Shown here piece after piece: positions 1 to 8,729 of a stretch of 64,000 nt of DNA; the first letter of the stretch is position 1, and every line of letters begins with the position of its first letter. Both the position numbers and the translations under genes were made by a program. Where the stretch lies: assembly GCF_017349295.1 (NCBI RefSeq), contig NZ_JAFMPK010000044.1, positions 260,865-324,864 on the forward strand, given 5' to 3'. The notes below the pieces were generated by a model, which saw nothing but the letters and a program-made list of their open reading frames with translations, made no database searches and was not told the origin of the DNA. Source of the stretch: Myceligenerans salitolerans. GTDB taxonomy: Bacteria > Actinomycetota > Actinomycetes > Actinomycetales > Cellulomonadaceae.

Positions 1-488
1 CGTTCCGTGTCCAGGTCCCCGCCGGCGGCGAGCTCGTCGAAGCTGGTCCCCAGCACCTCGGCACGTTCTGCCACGGTCACCCGTTCCACGACGGGCGTCA
101 GCAGCTGCGTCAGGCTTCCGCTCGGTTCGCGCCAGCCGGACAGGGTCCAGCCGTCCGCCCCGCTGCGCAGCCAGACGTCGGCGGTCTCGTCCTCGAGCGC
201 CGTACGGGCCGCGTAGGCGTCGGCGACCTCGTGCACGGTGAGCTCGCCGCCGTCCCGGAGCTGCGCCGCGGCCTGCTCGGCGGCGGTGACCGCCAGTTCG
301 TCGCCGGCCGTGACGGCGACGTCGTAGGAGTCGGTCTGCTGACTCTGCCAGGCGAAGAACCCGGCGATACCGGCGATGAGCAGCACGGTGATCAGCAGTC
401 CGAACAGGTAGGCCTTGTTCATCACGCGCGCGACGATCTCGCGCTGCGTGACGATCAGCCAGGCGGGTGAGTCGTTCGAGCCGCGCAT
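1..488 (-). CDS. ABC-2 type exporter permease, NatB-like (partial, N-terminal part)
   Basis: About 162 codons are visible and the gene runs off the left edge. The product begins with a short cytoplasmic tail and one strong transmembrane helix (about residues 27-47, LFGLLITVLLIAGIAGFF), followed by a long polar extracytoplasmic region. This is the usual N-terminus of ABC-2/NatB export permeases (TM1 followed by a large loop). Its ATG at 488 overlaps the TGA of the upstream ATPase gene by one base (TGATG), so the two are probably translationally coupled and form one exporter. The substrate cannot be told from sequence; NatAB-type systems export sodium or drugs in other bacteria. Confidence 0.75.
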   Translation of the reverse strand, partial: MRGSNDSPAWLIVTQREIVARVMNKAYLFGLLITVLLIAGIAGFFAWQSQQTDSYDVAVTAGDELAVTAAEQAAAQLRDGGELTVHEVADAYAARTALEDETADVWLRSGADGWTLSGWREPSGSLTQLLTPVVERVTVAERAEVLGTSFDELAAGGDLDTE

Positions 489-1405
489 CAGGCAGCCACC
501 TCTCGGTAGATCTCGGTCAGGCTCGGGCGCACGGGCGAGAACTCGCGCACGTCGCCGCGTTCCAGGGCGGAGTGCAGCAGCGCGCGGCCGGCGCCGTCGT
601 CGGAGAGCTCGACGAGTGCGACCGGACCGTCGACGTCGACCGCGCGGACGCCCGGCATGCCCCGTACCCAGCCGGCGTCCCCGGACAGGACCAGCCGGTG
701 CCGCACGGTGCCGCGCGCCGCCAGCTCCGCGGGCGCGCCGTCGGCGACGACCTGTCCGCGCCGGAGGATCACGAGCCGCTCGCACAACCGCTCCACGAGG
801 TCGAGCTGGTGGGAGGAGAACAGCACCGGCACGCCTCGGGCCGTGTGCTCCCGCAACAGGTCGGCCATGCCGTCGACCGCGGCCGGGTCCAGGCCGCTGA
901 ACGGTTCGTCGAGGATCAGTGCGCGAGGCGCCCCCATCAGTGCCGCGATGATCTGGACGCGTTGCTGGTTGCCGAGCGACAGCTTCTCGACGTGATCCTT
1001 CGCGCGGTCGGCCAGGCCGAGTCGCTCCAGGTGGCCGAGGATCTCGGCACGGGCGGCCGGCGCCGGGATGCCGCGCAGGCGGCCCAGGTAGACGAGCTGG
1101 TCGAGCACGGCCTGTTTCGGGTAGAGGCCCCGCTCCTCGGGCATGTAGCCGAACGCGCGACGGTCCGTGGCCGTGATCGGCCGGCCGTCGACCAGGGTCT
1201 CGCCCGACGTCGGGGCCAGGACCCCCATGATCATCCGCATGGTCGACGTCTTGCCGGCTCCGTTGCCGCCGACGAACCCGGTCAGCCGGCCCGCGGGTGC
1301 GCGGAACGAGACGTCGTCGACGGCGCGCACGGCGCCGTCGCCCGTCCCGAAGACCCGGACGAGGGACCTGACCTCGAGGTCGCCCTCCTGGTGTGCTGTG
1401 CTCAT
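488..1405 (-). CDS. ABC exporter ATP-binding protein, NatA-like
   Basis: 305 residues with a complete nucleotide-binding domain: Walker A GGNGAGKTST (about 46-55), signature LSLGNQQR, Walker B ALILDEPFSGLDP and the H-loop SSHQLD. The roughly 80 residues after the H-loop match the C-terminal extension (DUF4162 type) common in NatA/EcsA exporters. The protein energises export together with the membrane subunit encoded immediately downstream. The ATG at 1405 is the only sensible start. The divergent gene at 1541 is separate, and about 135 bases between them hold the two promoters; I could not pick clear -10/-35 boxes. Confidence 0.88.
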   Translation of the reverse strand: MSTAHQEGDLEVRSLVRVFGTGDGAVRAVDDVSFRAPAGRLTGFVGGNGAGKTSTMRMIMGVLAPTSGETLVDGRPITATDRRAFGYMPEERGLYPKQAVLDQLVYLGRLRGIPAPAARAEILGHLERLGLADRAKDHVEKLSLGNQQRVQIIAALMGAPRALILDEPFSGLDPAAVDGMADLLREHTARGVPVLFSSHQLDLVERLCERLVILRRGQVVADGAPAELAARGTVRHRLVLSGDAGWVRGMPGVRAVDVDGPVALVELSDDGAGRALLHSALERGDVREFSPVRPSLTEIYREVAA

Positions 1406-1540
1406 GGGATCACGTTAGGGCGGCGTCGTGGCGGAGGGGATCGTCCCCGAGATGGAGTCGTCTCCCCCTGCCGACGGGTTCCCACGGCCCCGGGGACCGT
1501 CGTTGACCTCAAGTGAGGTCGAGGTCGTAACGTGGCGAGC

Positions 1541-2356
1541 ATGACCTTCTGGATCTGCGGTACCTGCGGCGTCGAGCACGCCGAGCGCCCCGATGTCTGC
1601 GCGATCTGCGACGACGAACGCCAGTGGGTGCCCGCCGACGGGCAGCACTGGACCACCCTGGACGAGCTGTCCGCCTCCGGCCGGCGCATCGAGTTCTTCG
1701 AGTTCGAGCCGAACCTGTTCGGGCTGCACACCGTGCCCGACGTCGGCATCGGCCCCACACCGAAGATCGTGCGCACACCCGGTGGCAACCTCATGTTCGA
1801 CGTCCCCGGCTACATCGACGACGACGCCGTCGCGCGGGTCGAGGAGCTCGGCGGACTGGCGTTCATCGTGGCGAGCCATCCGCACATGTACGGCGTGCAG
1901 GTGGAGTGGAGCCGGCGGTTCGGCGGCGTGCCCGTACTGGTGAGCGAGGCGGACGCCGAGTGGGTGGCCCGGCCGGACGCCGCCGTCGAGACGTGGAAGG
2001 AGGATCGGGAGATCCTTCCCGGCGTCACGATCACGCAGCCCGGTGGGCACTTCCCCGGCAACGCCGTGGCGTTCTGGGCGGACGGCGCCGAGGGCCGCGG
2101 CGTGCTGCTCACCGGCGACACCATCTTCGCGAACCCGGACCGCAGGACGGTCTCGTTCATGCGCAGCTACCCGAACCGCCTTCCGCTGTCGGGGAACGTG
2201 GTGCTGCGGATCGCGGAGCACGTCAGCCGGTTCGACTTCGACCGCCTCTACAACAACTTCGACGCGGTCATCGCGACGGACGCCCGCGCCGTCGTGCAGC
2301 GCTCGGCCGAGCGACACGCGGCCTGGACGCGCGGGGACTTCGACCACCTGACGTGA
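1541..2356 (+). CDS. Metallo-beta-lactamase-fold hydrolase with N-terminal rubredoxin-like zinc knuckle
   Basis: 271 residues. The first 30 residues carry two CxxC pairs (ICGTCG and CAICDD, Cys 6, 9, 20, 23) that look like a zinc ribbon or rubredoxin-like knuckle. The rest has MBL-fold features: a SHPHMYG segment at the place of the HxHxDH motif, a later histidine in GGHFPGNAV, and LLTGDTIF with the metal-bridging aspartate. Replacement of the DH half of the first motif by YG makes the second metal site doubtful. I chose ATG 1541 over the in-frame GTG at 1532 because the protein then starts directly before the knuckle. Substrate unknown; a hydroxyacylglutathione-hydrolase-like thioesterase is one possibility. 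Confidence 0.7.
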   Translation: MTFWICGTCGVEHAERPDVCAICDDERQWVPADGQHWTTLDELSASGRRIEFFEFEPNLFGLHTVPDVGIGPTPKIVRTPGGNLMFDVPGYIDDDAVARVEELGGLAFIVASHPHMYGVQVEWSRRFGGVPVLVSEADAEWVARPDAAVETWKEDREILPGVTITQPGGHFPGNAVAFWADGAEGRGVLLTGDTIFANPDRRTVSFMRSYPNRLPLSGNVVLRIAEHVSRFDFDRLYNNFDAVIATDARAVVQRSAERHAAWTRGDFDHLT

Positions 2357-2357
2357 G

Positions 2358-2379
2358 GGTCGGCCTTCTCCTGCCGACC
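2358..2379. terminator. Hairpin between convergent genes
   Basis: A 7-bp stem (GGTCGGC / GCCGACC) with an 8-base loop lies between the MBL-fold gene and the convergent DUF305 gene. It could stop both transcripts. There is no T-run, which is usual in high-GC actinobacteria. Confidence 0.5.
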
Positions 2380-2388
2380 GGTCCTCCG

Positions 2389-3189
2389 TCAGAGTTGCGC
2401 GAGCAGGGCCACCAGCTGCTCCACCTCGGCGCGGATGCGTTGCCTCTCCGCCTCCGCGAGCGCCTTCGCGTCGGGGTCCATCCCGTCGGCGATCACCTCG
2501 TCCACGGGCTGGAGGCCTCCGTAGTGGTGCTCGACGAGCGCGCCCATGAGCGCCGCGTCGAACTCCGCGCCGTCGAGCCGTGCCAGCTGGGTGATCTGCT
2601 CCGGCGTGAGCATGCCGTGGTCGGTCTCCGTACCGTGCACGTGGGCGAGCCCGGCCGGCGCCCGGGGTCCCGAGCCGTCGCCGTCGTCGTCCGCCGTGCC
2701 ATCCAGCCCGCCGGACTCGACCAGGGCGAGTGCCGTCGTCGCGGACGCCGGCACGGGCACCCGCCGGTCACGCAGCCAGGCGGCCAGCGCGTCGGTCTGC
2801 TCGGCCGACGCCGTTCCGACGCCGTGCGCCGTCTCCAGCACCAGCCTGTTCTCGCTGCGGTTGGGTGCCAGCGACGCGAGTTCCACGGCCTGCGCGTTGT
2901 GCTCGGCCATGACCTGCGCGTACACGCGGTCGGCGTCGTTGTAGCCCTCCGCGGCCTGCTGCGCCGGGACCGCGACACCCAGCCAGTACACGAGGGCGAG
3001 GGCGGCCGCGATGCCGCCGGCCAGGACCGCACCCATGACGCGCAGCCGCCTGCCCAGACCGTAGCCGCCCGATGGGGGCGCGGCAGGAGCCTCGCCGCCC
3101 GGTACGTCGTCGTCGTGGACACCGTCGTCGGGTACGTCGCCGTCGGGCACGTCGTCGGGCCGAGCTTCGGAAGGCGGCACGGTACTCAT
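2389..3189 (-). CDS. Membrane-anchored DUF305 protein, degenerate
   Basis: 266 residues from ATG 3189 (an upstream in-frame ATG at 3207 exists). A Pro/Asp-rich cytoplasmic N-terminus is followed by one transmembrane helix (MGAVLAGGIAAALALVYWLG) and an extracytoplasmic DUF305 domain, a ferritin-like four-helix family. The two halves are recognisable (VYAQVMAEHNAQAVELASL and LMGALVEHHYGGLQ), but the first half has EHN where the family has HH, so the presumed metal-binding histidines are partly lost. It is the second DUF305 gene in the cluster and lies downstream of the LVIVD protein, separated from it by a strong hairpin. The role of DUF305 is not established; some members are linked to copper. 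Confidence 0.72.
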   Translation of the reverse strand: MSTVPPSEARPDDVPDGDVPDDGVHDDDVPGGEAPAAPPSGGYGLGRRLRVMGAVLAGGIAAALALVYWLGVAVPAQQAAEGYNDADRVYAQVMAEHNAQAVELASLAPNRSENRLVLETAHGVGTASAEQTDALAAWLRDRRVPVPASATTALALVESGGLDGTADDDGDGSGPRAPAGLAHVHGTETDHGMLTPEQITQLARLDGAEFDAALMGALVEHHYGGLQPVDEVIADGMDPDAKALAEAERQRIRAEVEQLVALLAQL

Positions 3190-3214
3190 ACCGGGAGAAT
3201 CCCACACAACACGG

Positions 3215-3250
3215 CGGGGCCGCCATCACCCGGAGGTGATGACGGCCCCG
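3215..3250 (-). terminator. Strong hairpin after the LVIVD-repeat gene
   Basis: A 16-bp stem with one mismatch (CGGGGCCGCCATCACC against GGTGATGACGGCCCCG) and a CGGA loop starts about 10 bases after the stop codon of the LVIVD gene on the minus strand. Confidence 0.7.
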
Positions 3251-3260
3251 CGCGCAGGGG

Positions 3261-4739
3261 TCAGAACCGCTGCTGCGCCTGCGGGTTGAGCGACTTCAGA
3301 TGCTTCTTCGCCCTCCAGTCGATCGACCTGTCCAGCTTGAACGTGTCGAAGCCGACCGACAGGTCGTTGGAGTACACGTAGCCGTTGTAGTAGTACGACG
3401 ACCACGTGCCGCCGCCGCTGAGACCGGCGCCCCGGTCGAACCAGGCGATCTCCGTCGGGTTCTCGGAGTCGGTGAAGTCGAACACCGAGGTGCCGCCCTG
3501 GTACCAGGACTGGACCATGAGGTCCTTGCCCTTGACCGGGATCAGCGACCCGTTGTGCGCCACACAGTTCTCGTCCTCGGTGTTGACGCGCGGGATCTTG
3601 TAGTACGACTTGAAGACGAGCTCCTTGCCGCCCCACTTGCCCTTGCCCTTCTTGCCGTGGTGCCAGGTGCGCTCGATGTCGTAGATACCGTTCGCACCCT
3701 GCTCGGGCCGGAACTCGTCGGTGCACGTCGCGAGGCCGCCACCGCCGAGCTCGTCCGTGAAGACGACCTTGGTGCCGTCGTTGTTGAACGTGGCGGAGTG
3801 CCAGAACGCGAAGTTCTCCGTGTCGCGCACGCTGCTGATGACCTTGGGCTCCTCCCGGTCGGAGATGTCCAGGAGGATGCCGTCACCCATGCAGGCGCCG
3901 GCCGCGAGATCGAGCTGCACGTACGTGGTGATGTCGTGGCAGCCCGACGTCGAGTAGTAGCTGTCCGGGCCCGACGGGGACTCGTAGCCACCGTCCGGGA
4001 ACAGCACCGGCTCCGCGACGACCTCGGCCGCCTCCAGGTCGCGGGTCGGGATCTTGACGACCGAGATCAGGTCGTGCGGCGGCTGGCAGTGGGCGAGCTG
4101 GTCGCTCGGGAAGTACGACGAGACGTAGACGTACAGGTCCTTGCCGCGCTTGGTCGGCGCGAGGGAGTGGGTGTGCGAGCCGCAGTCCGTCGCCACCGAC
4201 TTCACGTACTCGGGGTTCAGCGGATCCGAGATGTCCCAGATCTTGATGCCCTCCCAGTAGTTCTCCGGGTCGGACGTGGCCTGGCTGTTGCACGAGTCGT
4301 CCGTCCGGCGCGAGTCCGTGGACAGCACCAGGATGTCCTTGTAGACCGAGATGTCGTTCTGGCCGCCCGGGCAGTACACCTGGAGCGCCTGGACCGGCTC
4401 CGCCGGGTTCGACAGGTCGTAGACCGTGAAGCCGTCGTAGTTGCCGGCGTAGGCGTACTCGCCCTGGAACGCGATGTCGGAGCCCGTGCTCTGCAGCGAA
4501 CCGTTCTTCGGGACGTTGCTCGTGTGCTCCATGTTGAAGCCGGCGACCTCGCCCGGCGCCACGTCGGGGTCGGCAGTCGCCTCGGCCGTCGTGGACATGT
4601 CCGCCGCACCGGCTCCATCACCGGGTTCGGCCGACGCCAGCGGTGCCACCGTCGCCACCGCTGCGGCCGCCAGGGTGAGCGACAAAGCAGCTCCGGCGGC
4701 GCCCCTCAGGTGGGATCTCTTCAGGGTTGATCGACGCAC
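3261..4739 (-). CDS. Secreted LVIVD-repeat beta-propeller protein
   Basis: 492 residues from GTG 4739, preferred over GTG 4748 because the SD (AAGGAGG, about 4750-4756) is 10 bases from it but only 2 from the other. A signal peptide ends near APLASAEP. The mature protein repeats the LVIVD pattern: GFTVYDLSNPAEPV, GIKIWDISDPLNPEY, GILLDISDREEPKV and GTSVFDFTDSENPTE, as in surface beta-propellers. Several Cys and His residues (CGSHTHS, SGCHD) are conserved-looking and could bind metal or form disulphides. A divergent DUF305 lipoprotein gene (4857) and a DUF305 gene downstream suggest these act together at the cell surface. Function unknown. Confidence 0.78.
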   Translation of the reverse strand: MRRSTLKRSHLRGAAGAALSLTLAAAAVATVAPLASAEPGDGAGAADMSTTAEATADPDVAPGEVAGFNMEHTSNVPKNGSLQSTGSDIAFQGEYAYAGNYDGFTVYDLSNPAEPVQALQVYCPGGQNDISVYKDILVLSTDSRRTDDSCNSQATSDPENYWEGIKIWDISDPLNPEYVKSVATDCGSHTHSLAPTKRGKDLYVYVSSYFPSDQLAHCQPPHDLISVVKIPTRDLEAAEVVAEPVLFPDGGYESPSGPDSYYSTSGCHDITTYVQLDLAAGACMGDGILLDISDREEPKVISSVRDTENFAFWHSATFNNDGTKVVFTDELGGGGLATCTDEFRPEQGANGIYDIERTWHHGKKGKGKWGGKELVFKSYYKIPRVNTEDENCVAHNGSLIPVKGKDLMVQSWYQGGTSVFDFTDSENPTEIAWFDRGAGLSGGGTWSSYYYNGYVYSNDLSVGFDTFKLDRSIDWRAKKHLKSLNPQAQQRF

Positions 4740-4856
4740 GCGCGTCACACCTCCTTGCTAGGGTCGTTTGCGAGTCTTGCGTTCTATCGAGGTTTCGTCC
4801 AGCATTCTGGGACATTTTTTACACGCCGGTGACAGAGTTAGCGAGATGATCTACCC

Positions 4857-5636
4857 GTGACACGAGGCAGCGTGAAGAGTTCCCCGGCTCCGGCCCCGGC
4901 GACCGAGCCGGCCCACGCCGTTCCCGGACGACGACGGCCGTGGCCGCTCCGGGCGGTCCGGGCCGGTGTGCTCGTGGTCGCGCTGGGAGTGCTGCCGGCG
5001 GCCTGCACCCCCACGACGGACGACCCGGGGACGGTGTCGACTCCGTCGTCGGTGGTGCTCAAGCCGGGGAAGCCGGGCGAACCGGCCGAGACGGTGGCAC
5101 CCGAGGACTTCGACGGCGTCCCGGCCGAGGACCAGTGGAACGACGCGGACGCCGAGTTCATGACCGGGATGATCTACCACCACGACCAGGCGGTGGCGAT
5201 GACGTCCTGGGTCCCGGAGCGGGCGGCGTCGGAGCAGTTGAAGACGTTCGCCGATCGGATGTTCAACACCCAGCGTGCCGAGATCGCGCTGATGTCGGAG
5301 TGGTTGGCGGAACGCGACCAGCCCGTGCCCGTTCTGGCGCAGAGCGACGACGGCACCGGGCCGCGAGCCCCCGAGGGCGCGCACGACCACGAAGCGGTCC
5401 TCCAGCCCGGGATGCTGACCGACGCCGAGATGGCCGAGCTGGAGGCCGCATCCGGCGAGGATTTCGACCGCCTGTTCCTCGAAGGCATGATCAAGCACCA
5501 CCAGGGCGCGATCTCCATGTGCTCGGACGTGGCCGGCGCGGGTATCGACCAGTCGATCCAGAAGCTGGCCGCCGACATCGGCGTCGACCAGGCGGCGGAG
5601 ATCGACCGGATGGAGGACATGCTGACGGAGCTGTGA
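4857..5636 (+). CDS. DUF305 lipoprotein
   Basis: 259 residues from GTG 4857. A basic stretch, a hydrophobic helix and the lipobox LPAAC near residue 45 predict export and lipid anchoring. The DUF305 domain follows with both family motifs intact: FMTGMIYHHDQAVAMT and FLEGMIKHHQGAISMC. It belongs to the ferritin-like family whose paired histidines are thought to bind metal. The gene is divergent from the LVIVD gene, with about 117 bases between start codons for shared control. Unlike the paralogue at 2389-3189 all expected histidines are present. The precise role is not known. Confidence 0.85.
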   Translation: MTRGSVKSSPAPAPATEPAHAVPGRRRPWPLRAVRAGVLVVALGVLPAACTPTTDDPGTVSTPSSVVLKPGKPGEPAETVAPEDFDGVPAEDQWNDADAEFMTGMIYHHDQAVAMTSWVPERAASEQLKTFADRMFNTQRAEIALMSEWLAERDQPVPVLAQSDDGTGPRAPEGAHDHEAVLQPGMLTDAEMAELEAASGEDFDRLFLEGMIKHHQGAISMCSDVAGAGIDQSIQKLAADIGVDQAAEIDRMEDMLTEL

Positions 5637-5728
5637 GGGCCTCTGCCACCGCTCGCGCCGCATGGCGCGTGCAGGTCCTGCGGCTGTCGCCGACAGGAAG
5701 CCGGTCGCGGAGTGCGCGAGCCCGGCCC

Positions 5729-6556
5729 CTACGGCGCCGTCACGAAGATGTCGAAGAGGTGCGGGTGGTGCCCGTGGACCAGCACGGCGAAGACGACGGC
5801 GTCGAACAGCAGGTGCACCGTCACGACGTACGGCAGGGACTTGAACCGCGCGAAGATCCATCCCTGGACCAGGGCGAACGGGATGGTCAGCAGCGGCCCC
5901 CACTCCCGGTAGCCCAGCTCCCACAGGAACGACACGAAGATCATCGACTGGAGCACGTTCGCGTGCGCGACAGGGAAGTGCCGGCACAGCAGGGCGAAGC
6001 AGACGCAGATGAAGAACAGTTCGTCCCAGATCCCGACGGCGTTCACCCCGATGAACAGACGCCAGATGTCCTGGTCTCCCTCGAGGTCGGGCCAGTTCAG
6101 GTAGGCCCCGGAACCCAGGAAGTAGACCGGGAGGACCAGGTACCCGACCACGACGACGATCGCCAGATACGCCCACTGTCCTCGGCCCCAGCGTTGCCCG
6201 GTCGCGACGGGGAACTTCACGGCGTCGTGCCCCACGACGTACCGGGCGAGCAGCCACGGCACGAGCACCGCACCGCCCAGTGCGAGCGTGAACTGCAGCA
6301 TCCTGGCGTTCGACAGCTCCGCGGCCAGGGAGATCGTCGAGATGATGCCGAGCCCGACGGCGATCAGTCCCAGGTCCTTCCCGAGCTCCCGGTCGATCCA
6401 CAGGCCCAGCGCGACGCCGAGCACGAGCGGCACGTACGCGAGGGGCCGGATGTGTACGGCGAACAGCAGGATCGCGGAGGAACACACCAGCAACGCCGAG
6501 GCATAGCGCAGCACGGTGGAGGTCATGGTCCGGGTGGGAGCGGCGTCGGTCGTCAC
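5729..6556 (-). CDS. CPBP-family intramembrane protease-like protein
   Basis: 275 residues from GTG 6556 (ATG 6526 is an alternative; the longer reading to 6739 would add 61 unlikely residues and reach into the cstA leader). It has about seven or eight transmembrane helices. The segment WDELFFICVCFALLCRHFP stands where CPBP/Abi proteases have EExxxR, followed by further helices with FLWELGYREW and a late His (VHLLFDAVVF). The first glutamate pair is reduced to DE and the arginine is shifted, so catalysis is uncertain. It is convergent with the DUF305 lipoprotein gene and divergent from cstA. Confidence 0.62.
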   Translation of the reverse strand: MTTDAAPTRTMTSTVLRYASALLVCSSAILLFAVHIRPLAYVPLVLGVALGLWIDRELGKDLGLIAVGLGIISTISLAAELSNARMLQFTLALGGAVLVPWLLARYVVGHDAVKFPVATGQRWGRGQWAYLAIVVVVGYLVLPVYFLGSGAYLNWPDLEGDQDIWRLFIGVNAVGIWDELFFICVCFALLCRHFPVAHANVLQSMIFVSFLWELGYREWGPLLTIPFALVQGWIFARFKSLPYVVTVHLLFDAVVFAVLVHGHHPHLFDIFVTAP

Positions 6557-6741
6557 GGTCAGCAAACTACCGCGAGAGTCCCCGGTGCCCGACAGACCGA
6601 AGGCCGTCCGCCCGGTGGGAAGCCGTGAACCGGGAACACGTCGTGTCGTCGTAGAGTTCGTGATCGGTAACGTTTGATCCAAGCCTGGGCGCAGCGTCGC
6701 GGCCAGGCCGAGGATGTCAACGACGACAGATCGGAGCACCA

Positions 6742-8445
6742 GTGAACTCCCTCCTCCTGGCGGTGATCGGCATCGCCATGGTGCTCGGGGGGTACTTCCT
6801 GTACTCGAAGTACCTCGCGAGCCGCGTGTACCGGCTGGACCCGGAATACGCGACCCCCGCGCACACCATGAACGACGGGGTGGACTACGTCCCGACCAAC
6901 AAGTTCGTGCTGTGGGGCCACCACTTCACCTCCGTCGCGGGCGCGGCACCGATCGTGGGCCCCGCCGTGGCCGTGATCTGGGGCTGGCTGCCCGCGTTCC
7001 TGTGGGTCACCATCGGAACCGTCTTCTTCGCGGGCATGCACGACATGGGCGCCCTGTGGGCGTCGGCACGCAACCGCGGCCAGTCGATGGGCATGCTGTC
7101 GGGCCGCTACATCGGCGCCCGTGGCCGCTCGCTGTTCCTGGTGGTCATCTTCCTGCTGCTGCTCATGGTGAATGCCGCGTTCGCGACGGTCATCAAGAAC
7201 CTGCTCATCGCCACCCCCACGGCCGTCATCCCGACCTGGGGCGCGATCGTCGTCGCGATCGTCGTGGGCCAGATGATCTACCGCTGGCGCATGAACCTCG
7301 TCCTGACCACCGTGCTCGGCGTCGTCGCGTTGTACGCGCTGATCCTGCTGGGCGACGCCGTCCCGATCGAACTGCCGGAGAACTCGGCGGCACCGTTCTG
7401 GCTGACGATGCTGTTCCTGTACGCGGGAGTGGCCTCGCTGCTGCCGGTGCACGTGCTGCTGCAGCCGCGCGACTACATCAACGGCGTCCAGCTCTTCATC
7501 GCACTCGGCATCCTCTACGGCGCGGTACTGATCGCCAGCCCTGCCGTCGTCGCACCGGCGGTGAACCAGAACGTGCCGGAGGGCACCCCGAGCCTCGTCC
7601 CACTGCTGTTCGTCACCATCGCCTGCGGTGCGATCTCCGGCTTCCACGGCATGGTCTCGTCGGGCACGTCGTCCAAGCAGCTCGACAAGGAGACCGACGC
7701 CCGCTTCGTCGGCTACTTCGGCGCCGTCGGTGAGGGCCTGCTCGCGCTCGGCGCGATCATCGCCGCGACCGCCGGCTTCGCGACGCTCGCCAACTGGGAG
7801 GAGACCTACGCCGAGTTCGGCAACGGCGGCGTCGGCGCGTTCGTCTCCGGCGGCGCCTCGATCGTCAACGCAGGCCTGGGCATTCCGGACGGGCTGTCCG
7901 CGACGATCCTCGCCACGACCGCGATCCTGTTCGCCGCGACCACGATGGACACCGGCGTGCGCCTGTCCCGCTTCGTGGTGCAGGAGGCGGGCGATCTGAT
8001 GGGCCTGCGCGTCAACAAGATCGTCGGCACAGTCATCGCCGTGGGCGTCGCGATGGGCATCACCTTCAGCATGGGCGCCGGCGGTGAAGGTGGCCTGCAG
8101 GTCATCTGGCCGCTGTTCGGCACCACGAACCAGCTGCTCGCGTCCCTCACCCTCGCGGTGATCGCCGTGATCCTGCTGCAGCGCAAGCGCAACCCCCTGC
8201 CCGCACTGGTGCCGTTGGTGTTCGTACTGATCATGTCCGTGTACGCGCTCATCGTGCAGCTGGGCACGTTCGCCACGAACGGTCAGTGGCTGCAGCTCGT
8301 GCTCGACGTGATCATCCTCGTCGCGTCCCTGTGGGTCGCGTTCGAGGCCGCCGTCGCCATGGTCCGGGCGTGGCGTGGACCCGAGGTCGTGGAGGACGCC
8401 GAGACCGCGGCGGCGCCGTCGTCCGCGGGCGGGACGGACGGCTGA
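6742..8445 (+). CDS. cstA: CstA-family peptide/pyruvate transporter
   Basis: 567 residues, start GTG 6742 with GGAG six bases upstream. Many transmembrane helices and typical CstA segments are present: TPAHTMNDGVDYVPTNKFVL near the N-terminus, HHFTSVAGAAPIVGPAVAV, and GFHGMVSSGTSSKQL. Members of the family import peptides or pyruvate during carbon starvation. The length is between short (about 480) and long (about 700) family members. It is followed after 4 bases by the CC-star gene and then by an ArsA-like ATPase, so the three are likely one operon. Confidence 0.9.
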   Translation: MNSLLLAVIGIAMVLGGYFLYSKYLASRVYRLDPEYATPAHTMNDGVDYVPTNKFVLWGHHFTSVAGAAPIVGPAVAVIWGWLPAFLWVTIGTVFFAGMHDMGALWASARNRGQSMGMLSGRYIGARGRSLFLVVIFLLLLMVNAAFATVIKNLLIATPTAVIPTWGAIVVAIVVGQMIYRWRMNLVLTTVLGVVALYALILLGDAVPIELPENSAAPFWLTMLFLYAGVASLLPVHVLLQPRDYINGVQLFIALGILYGAVLIASPAVVAPAVNQNVPEGTPSLVPLLFVTIACGAISGFHGMVSSGTSSKQLDKETDARFVGYFGAVGEGLLALGAIIAATAGFATLANWEETYAEFGNGGVGAFVSGGASIVNAGLGIPDGLSATILATTAILFAATTMDTGVRLSRFVVQEAGDLMGLRVNKIVGTVIAVGVAMGITFSMGAGGEGGLQVIWPLFGTTNQLLASLTLAVIAVILLQRKRNPLPALVPLVFVLIMSVYALIVQLGTFATNGQWLQLVLDVIILVASLWVAFEAAVAMVRAWRGPEVVEDAETAAAPSSAGGTDG

Positions 8446-8449
8446 CGGG

Positions 8450-8716
8450 ATGAGCACGGTGCGGCGGTGGTGGCGCGACCTCTCGGACGGCCTCCGGGAG
8501 TTCTATGTCGCGCCCTACCGCCGCACCTTCGCGCGTGCGCAGCGCGAGGAGGACGACCTGTTCACCCTCATCGTGCTGTCCGAGGCGCTCGGGGTGCCCA
8601 ACCCGGCGTCGTACTACACGATCGAGCTCCTGCCGCTCATCCACGAGAGGGTGCACGAGTGGCACACCCGCATGGGGATGGACCGCTCGCCGCTGGAGAA
8701 CGTCGCATGCTGCTGA
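8450..8716 (+). CDS. Small cory-CC-star-type protein ending in Cys-Cys-stop
   Basis: 88 residues, ATG 8450 four bases after the cstA stop. The chain is charged and probably soluble, with an aromatic N-terminus ([10 protein letters not shown]), a YVAPYRRTF segment and the extreme C-terminus NVACC. From memory, NCBI families describe such proteins as 'cory-CC-star' and note the same neighbours; I have not checked this. The terminal CC could bind metal, be lipidated or be handed to the ATPase encoded 13 bases downstream. Function is unproven. Confidence 0.75.
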   Translation: MSTVRRWWRDLSDGLREFYVAPYRRTFARAQREEDDLFTLIVLSEALGVPNPASYYTIELLPLIHERVHEWHTRMGMDRSPLENVACC

Positions 8717-8729
8717 GGGGAGCCGGAGC

